Below, in pieces: positions 27,500-37,795 of a stretch of 64,000 bases of DNA (its first letter is position 1; every line of letters starts with the position of its first letter). Position numbers and translations under genes: made by a program. This stretch comes from Dendrophyllia cribrosa (lineage: Eukaryota; Cnidaria; Anthozoa; Scleractinia; Dendrophylliidae): NCBI GenBank assembly GCA_024195265.1, contig JAJLRJ010000003.1, positions 31,649,643 through 31,713,642 of the forward strand. The letters are read 5' to 3'. The notes beneath the pieces were generated by a model. The model saw only the letters and a program-made list of their open reading frames with translations, searched no databases and was not told where the DNA came from.

Positions 27500-28340
27500 G
27501 CCGTGACAGGTCGTCACGACCAAGTCGGGTCGTCACGACCCGTCAACATATTTCACCCCCTCAAAAGCCGTTTAATATGTCGTGCATTTTTTCTAAGTCT
27601 CTCACGAACTGACTTTTCTCTGAGACGGATCGACTGTGGTCGTGACGGGTCGTCACGACCACAGTCGGGTCGTCACGATCCGTCGACATATTTCGCCCCC
27701 TCTTAGACCATCATGTCCTCAATTTTTTCTGAGTCTCTCACGAAGTGACTTTTCTTTGAGACGGGTCGACTATGGTAGTGACGACCCGTCACGACCTAGT
27801 CGGGTCGTCACGATCCGTCAACATATTTCGCCCCCTCTCAGATCATCATGTCCTCAATTTTTTCTAAGTCTCTCACGAAGTGACTTTTCTTTGAGACGGG
27901 TCGACTATGGTCATGACGACCCGTCACGACCTAGTCGGGTCGTCACGATCCGTCAACATATTTCGCCCCCTCTCAGACCATCATGTCCTCAATTTTTTCT
28001 AAGTCTCTCACGAACTGACTTTCCTTTGAGACGGGTCGACTATGGTCGTGACGACCCGTCACGACCTAGTCGGGTCGTCACGATCCGTCAACATATTTCA
28101 CCCCCTCTCATATCATCATGTCGTGTATTTTTTCTAAGTCTCTCACGAACTGACTTTTCTTTAAGACGGGTGGAGTATGGTCGTGACGGGTCGTCACGAC
28201 CTAGTCGGGTCGTCACGTTCCGTCAGCAAATTTCACCCCCTCTCAGACATCATGTCGTGTATTTTTTCTAAGTCTCTCACGAACTGACTTTTATTTGAGA
28301 CGGGTCGACTTAGGTCGTCACGGGTCGTCAGGTGTCTCAG
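27500..28340. repeat. 135-bp satellite array, about six units
   Basis: The anchor CTCACGAA falls at 27601, 27737, 27872, 28007, 28142 and 28276, so the period is 134-136. Each unit holds palindromic GGGTCGTCACGACC words, ATATTTCGCCCCCTC and TCTAAGTCTCTCACGAA. Because 135 is divisible by three, a 211-codon frame stays open; it is not a gene. Confidence 0.9.
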
Positions 28341-28379
28341 ATAACTTCCGCTTCCAAAACCACGACCTGACTTCCAGTT

Positions 28380-28730
28380 AGACGGGTTGTGGTGGACGTT
28401 TGACGACCCGACTCAGTTCGTGTGTATTGGACAACCCTCGACCGTCTGCACAGTACATTTAGACCGTACAAAAGTTCACAAAAACAACTTTTTCTCCGTC
28501 TAGAATAACTATTACGACTATTTTCCGAATAAAATACACTTGTTGCTTGTCACAAAATGCCCGAGAAACTGATTTGGAAATCAAAATTGCAAAAATACAC
28601 AAACATATTTGCATAAGGCGACGCGAGTATAAAATCTAAGTCTTGTTTTGTTTACATAAAATCACTTTTCAATCTATGTAATGAATGAACAAACACATAA
28701 AAATGGACAACACAATCTTCCTTCGAAAAA
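28380..28730. repeat. Flank of the satellite array, repeated elsewhere
   Basis: TGTGTATTGGACAACC, ACCGTCTGCACAGTACA and GCATAAGGCGACGCGAG recur inverted: the first at 19285-19310, the others at 60440-60640. The array is therefore part of a larger mobile repeat. Confidence 0.6.
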
Positions 28731-28757
28731 TTTTATAAGATGTCGGTCGAAGTGTAG

Positions 28758-28836
28758 TCTCCTACGCAGCCGTTATTAGGGCTCGTCACGGGGAGAAGCG
28801 TTGCGTGACGAGCCCTAATAACGGCTGCGTAGGAGA
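28758..28836. repeat. TCTCCTACGCAGCCGTTATT palindrome
   Basis: TCTCCTACGCAGCCGTTATT then AGGGCTCGTCACG, mirrored by CGTGACGAGCCCTAATAACG then GCTGCGTAGGAGA around a loop of about 14 bases. Confidence 0.85.
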
Positions 28837-29025
28837 GGCTATATGCATTCTCGTCCCCAGAGCCTTCGTTTCGTTTGGTCAGCGGAAGAAACGAAGGGCT
28901 CTGGTAACAGTGCCTTCCGGATGTCGTAAAATCCACGACATCCGCTAGCGCATGCCTAATGCATTAATGTACTATTGCGCTTGCTCAATACCAGAAACCG
29001 GAAATAATAAAACCTTTCGTGTGTG

Positions 29026-30062
29026 CATTCTCGTCCCCAGAGCTCTCGTTTCGTTTGGTTGAGCTCTGGAGACGAGAACGTTGTGTGTGTGGAATGGCGT
29101 TCGAATGGGCTGTGCAAGACTTAACAATTACAGGAAAACATCACGCTGAAAAAGAAAGAAGAAAAGCTTTACGTGCTGCTGTTATTTAGAAGAAAGATTG
29201 TCTTTGTATTTTGCCTACTGGTTTTAGAAAATCCTCGATAAGTCAACCGATTTCTTTCGTTTGGGGGCTGTGTATTTATCGTTTCGCCACTGAACGCTAT
29301 CATATCCGACCAAATCAGTTGATGCGACAGCTAAGTTTGTTGATGGACGCGCTGTGGTCATTGATTAGGCTTATTTCAGCGAACAGTGGTAAGAAATATT
29401 GTGGAATTTTTGTTTTGCATTCGTTTCATGTTATTTTAATTGGGCTTCGAGTGACCTTCGTTTCCCTAGATTTGTATTTCAAGTTGTAGCAAAGAGTACT
29501 ACCTAATAAAAAAAATATAACTTGCTTACGAAAGTGCTGATAGCGTTGTTGTGTTGTATTTATTTAAAATGGGTAACCTAGTGGTAATATTTCTTTTCTC
29601 CTGTGGGCTTTCTTCAGGATTTCTGCCTCTCCTTTAATACTCGTCCCTATTGCAAGTAACATACTTCTTTAATATTCGTGGTCGCTTATAGCTTCGTCTT
29701 CGAAGACACATACTGATTATTTTCGGAAACGAATCACTCATATTTAGCGACAATCAAATCCCGTTATACTTTGAAATTTAGCAGCCGTATCTTTACCTGC
29801 TAAACTAAACAAAACTGGGTGACATTGGTCGTTGAATGCGTTGAAATTAAAACGTTGGTTTTGTTGATGTAGTCGAGTCGTCATAAGACTTCAACATTTG
29901 AAATTCAACCGGAAGTAAACCCTTATGCGTAGAAGGGTAAAATTTTTCCTTTTTGCGCATTCATTTTTAAACGGCCAATCAAAACATTCAAATTTTTGTC
30001 CGTTACCAGAGCTACACGAGACGCAATTTAAAAAAAACCGTGGAGCTCTGGGGACGAGAATG
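29026..30062 (+). mobile_element. TIR element carrying a RecQ-like helicase remnant (CATTCTCGTCCCCAGAGCT ends)
   Basis: The left end CATTCTCGTCCCCAGAGCTC is inverted at the right as GAGCTCTGGGGACGAGAATG (30043-30062). Extra copies of the end lie at 28849 and, inverted, at 29061-29080, so the left side is itself rearranged. A related end occurs at 45972-45991. No clear target-site duplication was found for this copy. Confidence 0.65.
29094..29489 (+). pseudogene. RecQ-like DNA helicase, N-terminal fragment with in-frame stop
   Basis: ATG opens MAFEWAVQDL, then ERRKALRAAVI, a TAG at 29187-29189, then in the same frame KKDCLCILPTGFRKSSISQ. The last block is helicase motif I (Walker A), but the glycine before Lys is Arg (GFRKS instead of GxGKS), so ATP binding should be lost. 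The preceding Q-rich/charged segment fits the RecQ lead-in. After about 30 more residues the sequence no longer looks helicase-like and ends after 132 codons; a full RecQ core needs about 400. A second independent fragment of the same type is at 52116-52391. Confidence 0.55.
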
Positions 30063-30223
30063 GGACAAATGCGAAATGAGTTTTAACATGGATCGGTCGG
30101 TTGCCCGTAAATCTCACGGGAAGAGAAATTCAACGGAATCGTTGGAGGGCTTACCTTCCAAACAGAGCCGACCAAGCCAAAGTTCGTTTGTTGAAGATAT
30201 AAATTTAAGCGGTCCAAGCAGGG

Positions 30224-31662
30224 GGGTGTTACTAAAACGCGGATTGCAGACCGTGGAACCTGCGGAACCTGCGGAACCTATATTTTTTTTGTCAAACAAG
30301 TAATAAAATAAAAAAAATTAATAAAATTAAAAATCCAAAAACCTTAACACTTTTCGAAATTTGGTTTTCGGGTCTAAAGAACGGTTGTAACGCGTCACGG
30401 GTAACGGGGTAACGGCGTATCGGCGTAACGAGATTTATTTATTTTTTTTCATTTTTTAATTTTATTTTTCATCTTTTTTCTCATTTCATTTTGAACCCGT
30501 GAATACGCGAAGCGTAATGAACGGGTTATTGGAGACGATGGCAAATTCACTCACTCACTTTCTCACTCGCTCGCTCAATCCATCACTTGACCTCTGTAAA
30601 CTTTCTTCATATAAATTCCACTGACCAGTGCGTAAGACTTTCGTGGGAAAGGAATAGTTGATCGCCGAAAAAGGGAACAATTTGAAAGCCCTGCTCTGAT
30701 GTTTTGTATTTGGTGTCCTTTAATGGAACATTAAAACCGATTTGCAGACTTTTAAAAATAGACACGCAATTCTACCGCATATCTACTTTAAGTAATAAAA
30801 TTTTCCCATCCAAATCCTTGATCACTTCTGTTTATTCCATAAATAAATCAAATCAAAGGCTCCTGTGAGCCAACCCCCCGCGATTAAGAAATGCTTTTAA
30901 ACGTGTGACGCAATATTGCGAATGCAAGGACTTTTGACGAAAGCAAAAAAAAAGAAAAAAGAAAAAAAACAGTACATCACCTTTTTAATGTCCAGTCCGA
31001 AAAAAAAATGTGGGTCCTGAAAGAGATTCGAACTCTGGGCCTTCCGCGCACAGATCCATGAATCATGCCACTAAGCTACGAAGTAACTCGCCAATCCAAT
31101 GGGAAAATTTTATTACTTAAATGTAGATATGCGGTAGAATTGCGTGTCTCTATTTATACAAGACAGCAGATCGGTTTTAATGTTCCATTAAAGGACACCA
31201 AATACAAAACATCAGAGCAGGGCTTTCAAATTGTTCCCTTTTACGGCGATCAACTATTCCTTTCCCACGAAAGTCTTACGCACTGGTCAGTGGAATTGTA
31301 TGAAGAAAGTTTACAGAGGTCAAGTGATGGATTGAGCGAGCGAGTGAGCAAGTGAGTGAGTGAATTTGCCATCGTCTCCAATAACCCGTTCATTAAGCTT
31401 CGCGTATTCACGGGTTCAAAATGAAATGAGAAAAAAATGAAAAATAAAAAAAAATCTCGTTACGCCGATACGCCGTTACCCGTTACGCCGTTACTCGTTA
31501 CGCGTTACAACCGTTCTTTAGACCCGAAAAACGAAATTTCGAACAGTGTTAAGGTTTTTAGATTTTTAATTTTATTGATTTTTTTTATTTTATTACTTGC
31601 CAACCAAAAAAATATAGGTTCCGCAGGTTCCACGGTCTGCAATCCGCGTTTTAGTAACACCC
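30224..31662. mobile_element. Long-TIR Mutator-like fold-back element with 7-9-bp target duplication
   Basis: Arms of about 570-590 bp (30224-30812 and 31098-31662) are inverted copies; ends are GGGTGTTACTAAAACGCGG and its inverse. CAAGCAGGG stands on both sides (30215-30223 and 31663-31671). Depending on how the terminal G run is split, the duplication is 7 or 9 bp. Very long TIRs plus 9 bp is the Mutator/MULE pattern. No transposase is carried; the centre holds a tRNA-like segment. Confidence 0.8.
31015..31085 (-). repeat. tRNA-derived (SINE-like) segment inside the Mutator-like element
   Basis: The minus strand has an A box (TAGCTTAGTGGC) and a B box (GAGTTCGAATCTC) about 32 bases apart, as in tRNA genes. 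The sequence upstream of the A box does not pair with the 3' acceptor strand, so it is not a functional tRNA. Confidence 0.55.
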
Positions 31663-32829
31663 CAAGCAGGGAAGTTCTTCGTGAAGGTGAGAAATATTAA
31701 GCTTACAAGTTTATATTTTTTCAAGACAGCTCAAGTTGTGTTTTGTATCCCCAATGAATATCCCCCCGACTAAATAAACTGACGCAGATCTTGTTCCCGT
31801 TATCAAAGGCAGCTCAGGGAGAAACGCAAACGCCGAGAAGATCTCCGAGACTGTCCCATTCAAGTGGTGCAAGCGGGGCGGAAGGTGAGAAATGTTTACA
31901 AGTTGTTATTTTATAATAAGATGATAAGCTTATATTCGCAATAAAATAACCTCTTCGGTAAAAAAACTAAAAGCAACCAATTTTGTTTTATCACCAGATC
32001 ATGTTGTTCAAAGAAAAAGTCTAAGGAGATCTCCAAAACTGTCTCTCGCGAGGCAAAAGCTACGAATAAATCTGTTTCAAAGTCGCGTGATTCATCTGCC
32101 ACCTGTTCCGATGCGTACGAGAAAAGACAACTTGAGATACAATTCATCGAGAATCTCAAGGAGAAGATCAACAGTTTTCGGCTTGGAGCATGTTTATTCT
32201 GAAATAGAACCTGTAGCAACTACCGTTTTCCTGTCACTGTCAGCAAGCCAAGAAAAGAATTATTCGCGGGAACACGCTGGCCCGTACCATGCAGTTTAAA
32301 AGCTTCTTATTTCACCTTCCGGCTGGTATGAGGTGAGAGTCGGAGAGTAAACATTGTCGATTGCGCTGAAACTGGCAAAATTGACCTGGAAGATGACGCT
32401 GCCTTGAGAGAACTTGTTTTGAAAATCTCTTCCAAACGTCCGCACAGAATCTGCCCTGAGTTGGCCAAGGGGGCCAAAGTACTGAAATACTGTGAATTGC
32501 AGTCACAACTTGGGTATCAACCAAAGAATGTTTTCGCCACGACATGGCCTTGGAAAGTTGTGAGACGTTGCTCATTGTGGCATATCCCAAAGAATTCCCG
32601 TCTCACCAGTTCTCAAAAAAAAGATGGGTTAGAGAACTCGTGTGCCACGTGCAAAAAACTGAGCAGGGACTTAGCTACAGTGGACGTTCGAACTCTATTT
32701 TTGGGACACTTTTGTGACGTCACATTTCATACTAATGATGTCAAATTTGCAGACGATAGAGTACACCTGTTATACTCTCACATGCGTTAATTTCAAGTCT
32801 GTAGAAACTCAAGGAGAAACAAGGACTTG

Positions 32830-33740
32830 AAGTTGGTGCAAAACTCATGAATTATGCAAATGTATTTCAGTAATAATCTTACAATTTTATTTTATTTCGA
32901 CTTGTACTCTTGTAATGTCATCTCCTCTGAAAAAAAAAAATCTCCTCTGGAATTCTAGTGTTATTGCTGTACACCACACACCCTGACAGTGTTGCATGCC
33001 GCATTTCAACTCAATTGGTTGCTTTTGTGATTGACAGAAGGTCAAAATGTCTTGATTATGCAAATGAGTTTCACTGAAATTCTCAAAATGTCATTTTATT
33101 TCTGCTTCTAATTCTGTAAAGGTGCGGGCTATGGACTTCTCCTTTAGTCTCCATTAACTAGACGTGCTGACATTATTGCATGCCAAGTTTCAAGTCAATC
33201 GGTTGCATTCCTTGGAAAAAATAGCAGAAAAGCTGTGTGTTTTCTTAAAAATCCTTATATTTATGGAAAAAGTCATCCTTTTTGGAAATCTACAGTCTGC
33301 AAAGTTGACTCATGCACTTATCCTTTTGTGTGTAACATGTAGACATACTGAGTCTGCTCTGTAGAAGTTTTCAAGTGATTTGGTTGAAATCCCTAGAATT
33401 CAGCTCTAAAAATACTTGATTATGCAAATGAGTTAATTAAAATACTTTAATACTCGACTTTGGCTAAAAGAATTACATCGAATTTACGATTAAAAAGATA
33501 ACAAAAAGCAAACTTTACTATACTATATACAATATACTTGTATGCCTTTACTTGTGCAGCCTTGCCCCGCGCTGGATAAATGAGTCCCTATTTCTATTTG
33601 TCCGCGGTACGGGCACATGTACCCGTTGGGATCTAAGACGGTACGAGTGCGTAGCCTCATCTCAAAATGTCATTTTATTTCTGCTTGTAATTCTGTAATG
33701 GTACATGCTATGGACTTCTCCTTTTTTTTCCCATTAAACC
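32830..33740 (+). repeat. Degenerate tandem repeat with ATGCAAAT octamers
   Basis: Units of roughly 200 bp contain TTATGCAAATGAGTT, CTCAAAATGTCATTTTATTT, GGACTTCTCCTTT, GTGCTGACATTATTGCATGC and TTCAAGTCAATCGGTTGC. Octamers lie at 32854-32861, 33058-33065 and 33422-33429. No coding frame is convincing. Confidence 0.6.
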
Positions 33741-34312
33741 CCTTCAATGCCTGCAGTGGCGGATCTAGGGGGAGGGTGCAGGGGGTGCGCACCCCCCCCT
33801 GAGATGACCTAGTCTGCGTTGTTCGCTTTTAAAATTTGTTTACGTCACCCTTCAGTTACGTCATTCCTTAGAGGTGCACCCCCTCCTAAGAAAAATCCTG
33901 GATCCGCCCCTGGCCTGCATGACGTACTGAGTACGTCATGTGTCTTGCGCTTCATATGCCTGTATGACGTACTCAGTACATCCAGATTTTCAAACTTTAG
34001 CTTAAATCGCTGGCACATGAGATACAAAACCCTTTGGTTTATGGGACCAGTGACTCTTAAAAGGGACTGATTAGTGACTACTAGTTACCATTAAACCCCT
34101 TCAATGCCCGCAGTGGCGGATCTAGGGGGAGGGTGCAGGGGGTGCGCACCCCCCCCCCCCCCCTGAGATGACCTAGTCTAACCTGTATGACGTACTCAGT
34201 ACATCCAGATTTTCAAACTTTAGCTTAAATCGCTGGCACATGAGATACAAAACCCTTTGGTTTATGGGACCAGTGACTCTTAAAAGGGACTGATTAGTGA
34301 CTACTAGTTACC
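33730..34312. repeat. Recent tandem duplication with internal deletion
   Basis: CATTAAACCCCTTCAATGCC plus the left MITE end (from 33731) recurs at 34090; GTATGACGTACTCAGTACAT to ACTAGTTACCA (33962-34090) recurs near-identically at 34184-34312. The second copy lacks about 135 bp of MITE interior and right end. Confidence 0.8.
33754..33912. mobile_element. CAGTGGCGGATC hAT-like MITE
   Basis: Ends CAGTGGCGGATCTAGGG and CCTGGATCCGCCCCTG are inverted. GCCTG flanks both sides (33749-33753 and 33913-33917), a 5-bp duplication as at 5617-6208. A C-rich block lies inside. Confidence 0.65.
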
Positions 34313-34315
34313 AGG

Positions 34316-34398
34316 TTCCGGTTGTTCAAAAGGTGGATAGCGCTATCCACCGGATAAATCACTATCCAGTGGATAAGTATTAACAAAATCCATTGTGT

Positions 34399-34433
<35 letters not shown>

Positions 34434-34457
34434 CTATCCACCTTTTGAACAACCGGG
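34316..34457. repeat. GGTGGATAGCGCTATCCACC palindromic MITE
   Basis: CCGGTTGTTCAAAAGGTGGA at the left is mirrored by TCCACCTTTTGAACAACCGG at the right. Each arm contains its own palindrome (GGATAGCGCTATCC), and TGATTTATCCGGTGGATAG recurs. Confidence 0.9.
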
Positions 34458-35371
34458 GCCAGACTGCTAAGAAATTCTACTGTCAACTGTAAATACCTCT
34501 TTGTGAGGAAATAAGCCTTGGCACAGGGTGGCACAGGGTGTCACACGGGGGGTGGCAGTGGAGCGGTTAAGTAGACATGCTGACATTGTTGCATTTTTTA
34601 AGCGAAAGACACGTTTGCTCTTGCGTGGGGCGCGTGGGTCATCCACGCGGAAAATATTCTCGTTATGTGATTGGCTATTGCCCAACCCTCTTGGGATCTC
34701 TGAACGTGGGCGGTGATATAATCAAAGGGCTCTTAAAGCCATCTCGTTAATGCGTTAGAACGTGAGGTTAATAAAAAAAATAGAAGAATTGATAGTGAAT
34801 ATGGTAAAGATGGCGTTGTAGCTAACCTTTACAATAAGTCTACTCAAAATACGTACATGAAAGCATCACATCATGCAAATCAGCCAATAGAAATTTATGT
34901 TCGCGAAATGGGCGTAGTTTTATTTTAGTAGCCATTTGGGGTATTAAAAACAGGAAATCACCAATTTTCGATTACAAAGTTTACATTTTCACGCTAGTGA
35001 CTAAAATGGGGTCTATAATTTGGTTATACAATAGACGTTCGTGTTTAGAAAATGTTATAGGCTGGGCCTTATCATTATTTTTTTTTTTGCAAAAGGAGGA
35101 GAACCCGTGCCCCTCAGCTAACAACTTTCCTGTACAGCATTAGGGGATCTGTTCTTATCAGTGCTCCACTTTTTCAAGGCCAAAAGCCAGAATAATCCTC
35201 AACTTCAACGACTAAGGAGAGCTTTTTTTCACAAGATTTGGTGCTGTTTTTTCACCACAAGCAAGAAAGCGTGTGGTAACCATCTGTCTTCGCTTTGGTG
35301 AGTGCGTGCTTTTCAATTTTGTGGTTTTGGTTTTGGTCTCGCGAGTTTTCTCGCCCTCGCGTTACGTGGAG
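34458..35371. other. No gene seen
   Basis: A partial AGACATGCTGACATTGTTGC relative of the 32830-33740 repeat lies at about 34572. The 250 bases before the L1-like ORF1 may be its 5' untranslated region. Confidence 0.35.
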
Positions 35372-36550
35372 ATGGCCGCGCGTCCCGCGCACCAGCCGTT
35401 CGCCCACACTAGAACTGTCCGCTTGATAGCGCAGGAAAACCTGGCTCTTGATTCGCTCAGTATAGCGCAGTCGTTACCGGACTTTAAGGAAGAAATCGTT
35501 TGGGTTGTACCCCTCTACGGAGGAAAGTGCTTCGACATCACCCTCGACCCGATCTACAGAATCGGCCACGCGGTTGGCGGCATCGGACTTTGACTACGAA
35601 AGCCGCGTTATCCCTTTACGCCTTTTAGGCAAAAAGCACTACACGACTACACGTGTCATGCGTTGAATTCCCCGATGAAAACCTGCTACAACTCCTGGAA
35701 CAATACGGCGACCTCAAAGCGCGAGCAGTCCGCCGGCTTTGCTTCAAAGCCCCGGGCTACGAGCATATCGCGAACGGTATCCGTGTCGTAGAATTCACAC
35801 GTTTAAAAAAGGCCCCGGGGGGTACTCTCTATAATGGGCTAAACGGGGATGCTCCGCCCGAAAGGGGTACCTTTTTGATGCTGGAGGTGTATGAAAGGGT
35901 CGGGATTTCACGAGTTGAAGTATGTGAAAGGATAGGGATTTCACGAAGAATAGGAAATGGTAGCGAAAACACGAGTTGAAGCATAAAAAAGGTAGGGAAA
36001 ACTGCAATTTAAGTAATATAAATAGGGCCTTTCAAAATATATCAAACAGACGCACGCAAAGGCTATATGAAAGGGGTACCATTTTCAACGAAAGGTATAT
36101 GAAAGGGGTACCATTTTCAATGAAAGGTATATGAAAGGGGTACCTTTTCTGTCAAAAACGGTATATGAAAGGGTAAGGGTTTGGACCTCGGGGCGGAGCA
36201 TCCCCGTACAAAGCTTTGTTGAGTACCCCCCCCCCCCCCCCCCGGGCAAAAGGCACGCAACTTAGTCACTCAAGGGCTCGAGTTTTTTTTTTTAAGTACA
36301 CGGGCCAGCCAATACTATGCTACCGGTGCCCGTCTTCCGAGCACGTTGTTAAAGACTGCCCCAGAGTCTCTGAGACTGCCCGAAAGCGAACGCCGTGAGG
36401 CGAACCACGAGGCTCCAGCGCCCGGGGGAACACCAGAGCCCCCCCCCCCCCCCCCCCGGCCCCCACTACCACAACCAGCAACGACATCCTCCCCCCCCCC
36501 CCCCCCCCCTGTAACCAAAATAGGCCATTTGCACGATGGCGTCATTTGAC
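35372..36550 (+). pseudogene. L1/Tx1-like ORF1 (nucleic-acid-binding, CCHC knuckle), broken
   Basis: ATG at 35372 opens MAARPAHQPFAHTRTVRLI and continues LPDFKEEIVWVVPLYGGKCF before a frameshift near 35590. A second frame carries VEFPDENLLQLLEQYGDLKA and IANGIRVVEFTRLKK, the RRM-like middle typical of L1/Tx1 ORF1. A MITE (35813-36243) interrupts at that point. Downstream resumes KYTGQPILCYRCPSSEHVVK and DCP, a C-x2-C-x4-H-x4-C zinc knuckle, then a Pro-rich tail encoded by poly-C runs. ORF1 packages the element RNA; this copy is dead. Confidence 0.65.
35813..36243. mobile_element. GGGGGTACTC-ended MITE inserted in ORF1
   Basis: CCCCGGGGGGTACTCTCTAT and ACGGGGATGCTCCGCCC at the left are mirrored by GGGCGGAGCATCCCCGT and GAGTACCCCCCC at the right. 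The centre has four copies of GTATATGAAAGGGGTACC. Confidence 0.75.
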
Positions 36551-36600
36551 TACAACTACCAGAATTCATTTAGTTTTTCCTTTCTTATTTAAATTTTGTA

Positions 36601-37470
36601 ATCCAAGGAGCCATCATTCGCAGTAAAGGACAGTGGATAGAGCTGGGGGAAAAACAGACCAAGTATTTCCACCAGCTTCAGCGACAGACACGCGACTCAA
36701 TTACAGAGTTACGTGCCAACAATTCAACCGTGACTTCCAATAAAAATATTCTTCGCGAATGTCGCGATTTTTATCGTAACCTCTATTCGGCTGAACAAGT
36801 TTATTTTCTAGCTAAGACTGGGTTTTAGTCCAACTGGATAAAACTCTGGCATCCGAAGACCACGAGAAATGCGAAGGTGACCTCACACTCTTCGAGTGTC
36901 AAGAGGCCCTTTCACAAATGCAATCAGGCAAATCGCTGGATTTCCGGTTGAATTTCATCGTCGCTTCTGGAGTAGATCAGACATGCTAAATTACTCTTTA
37001 ACACGGATCACTCTCTGACACACAACGTCAAGGAATTATCCGCCTGCTTTACAAGAAGGACGACAAGTTAGACTCGAAAAACTGGCAACCAATTTCTCTG
37101 TTAAACACATTATAAAATTTGTACTAAAGTACTAGCCAACCGACTACGTAAGGTTATACCGCTTATTTAAGCGAAGATCAAACATGCGGAATTCCTGACC
37201 ACAGTATTTTTGAAAACCTTTTTCAGATCTGGGATACAATCGACTATGTAAACCATAAACAGCTTTCGGCCGCTGTTATTAGCCTGGATCAGGAAAAGGC
37301 TTTCGACCGGGTTATTCACGGCTTTTTGCAATCCGTTTTAGAGCGCTTTAATTTCGGCCAAAATTTTCAGCGCTGGGTGAACATTGTTTACACGTTATAA
37401 ACAATGGATGGCTCTCGTCGGCCTTTTCGCTCGAACGGGGAGTTCAACAAGGTTGTCCGTTGTTGCATTA
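36601..37470 (+). pseudogene. L1/Tx1-like ORF2 reverse transcriptase, decayed
   Basis: Frames scattered over the region read GQWIELGEKQTKYFHQLQRQ and FYRNLYSAEQ (pre-RT region), YKKDDKLDSKNWQPISLLNT (RT motif 1), DQTCGIPDHSIFENLF and ISLDQEKAFDRVIHGFL (motif with the first catalytic Asp), ending before the YxDD box. Several frameshifts and stops. It follows ORF1 by 50 bases in the same orientation, as in an intact L1-like element; the endonuclease domain is deleted. Confidence 0.75.
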
Positions 37471-37599
37471 TTATTCAGTATTATTTTATTTTGTATTAAA
37501 TTTTCCACCGCAGAAATATACTCCCGCAGAAAAAAATTACTTGTTTTAATGATGTATATCGGCTTAACAGGAACTTTTTAACAGTGAACCTATAGAAAC

Positions 37600-37795
37600 C
37601 TCTGGTCAGGAAGTAAAATTGCAGTTCAATACCGATGCCTTGGATTTCATTTATACTTGACCAGAAATCCGCAAACATTTCCTCCAAGCAGAAATTTTAG
37701 CTGTCTCGACCCGCAAAAATTTCCTCCCGCAAAACAAATTCAGCCCGGCAATCCGCAGAATTTTCCTTCCGCAAAAATTTGCTCGTGCACGGTAG
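37600..37795. repeat. CCGCAAAAATTTCCTCC degenerate repeat
   Basis: CCGCAAAAATTT, CCGCAAACATTTCCTCC and CCGCAGAATTTTCCTTCC recur four to five times. Confidence 0.5.

Larger units (their letters stand above)
30076..32790 (+). pseudogene. Uncharacterised protein gene, split by a transposon and carrying two TGA stops
   Basis: Exon A starts at ATG 30076 (or 30088) and reads MDRSVARKSHGKRNSTESLE and on to LSGPSR, where a long-TIR element (30224-31662) interrupts it. Across the duplicated target the frame resumes SREVLREG and ends at 31686 before GTGAGA. Exon B (31788-31884) and exon C (from 31998) follow with AG acceptors and matching phases (1, then 2). Exon C reads basic/Ser-rich, then EKRQLEIQFIENLKEKINS, then TGA at 32200; the same frame continues for 42 codons (VTVSKPRKELFAGTRWPVPC), meets TGA at 32329, and continues 150 codons to TAG-free end at 32790 (NVFATTWPWKVVRRCSLWHI, NSCATCKKLSRDL). 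I do not recognise the family. Conserved-looking Trp and Cys pairs suggest a folded, perhaps zinc-binding, C-terminal domain. It could be host-derived or transposon-derived; in this copy it is inactive unless TGA is read through. Confidence 0.5.

Noticed and set aside
27636..28271. 211-codon open frame with RTDFSLRRVDYG-like repeats
   Set aside because: It is a product of a 135-bp satellite, whose length is divisible by three; the unit is palindrome-rich and appears inverted elsewhere.
25420..28340. CRISPR array (regular repeats and spacers)
   Set aside because: The repeats are tandem or palindromic without unique spacers, and the window is clearly eukaryotic.
36315..36569. Gly-rich minus-strand frame opposite ORF1
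   Set aside because: Created by poly-C runs; antisense to the zinc-knuckle ORF1.
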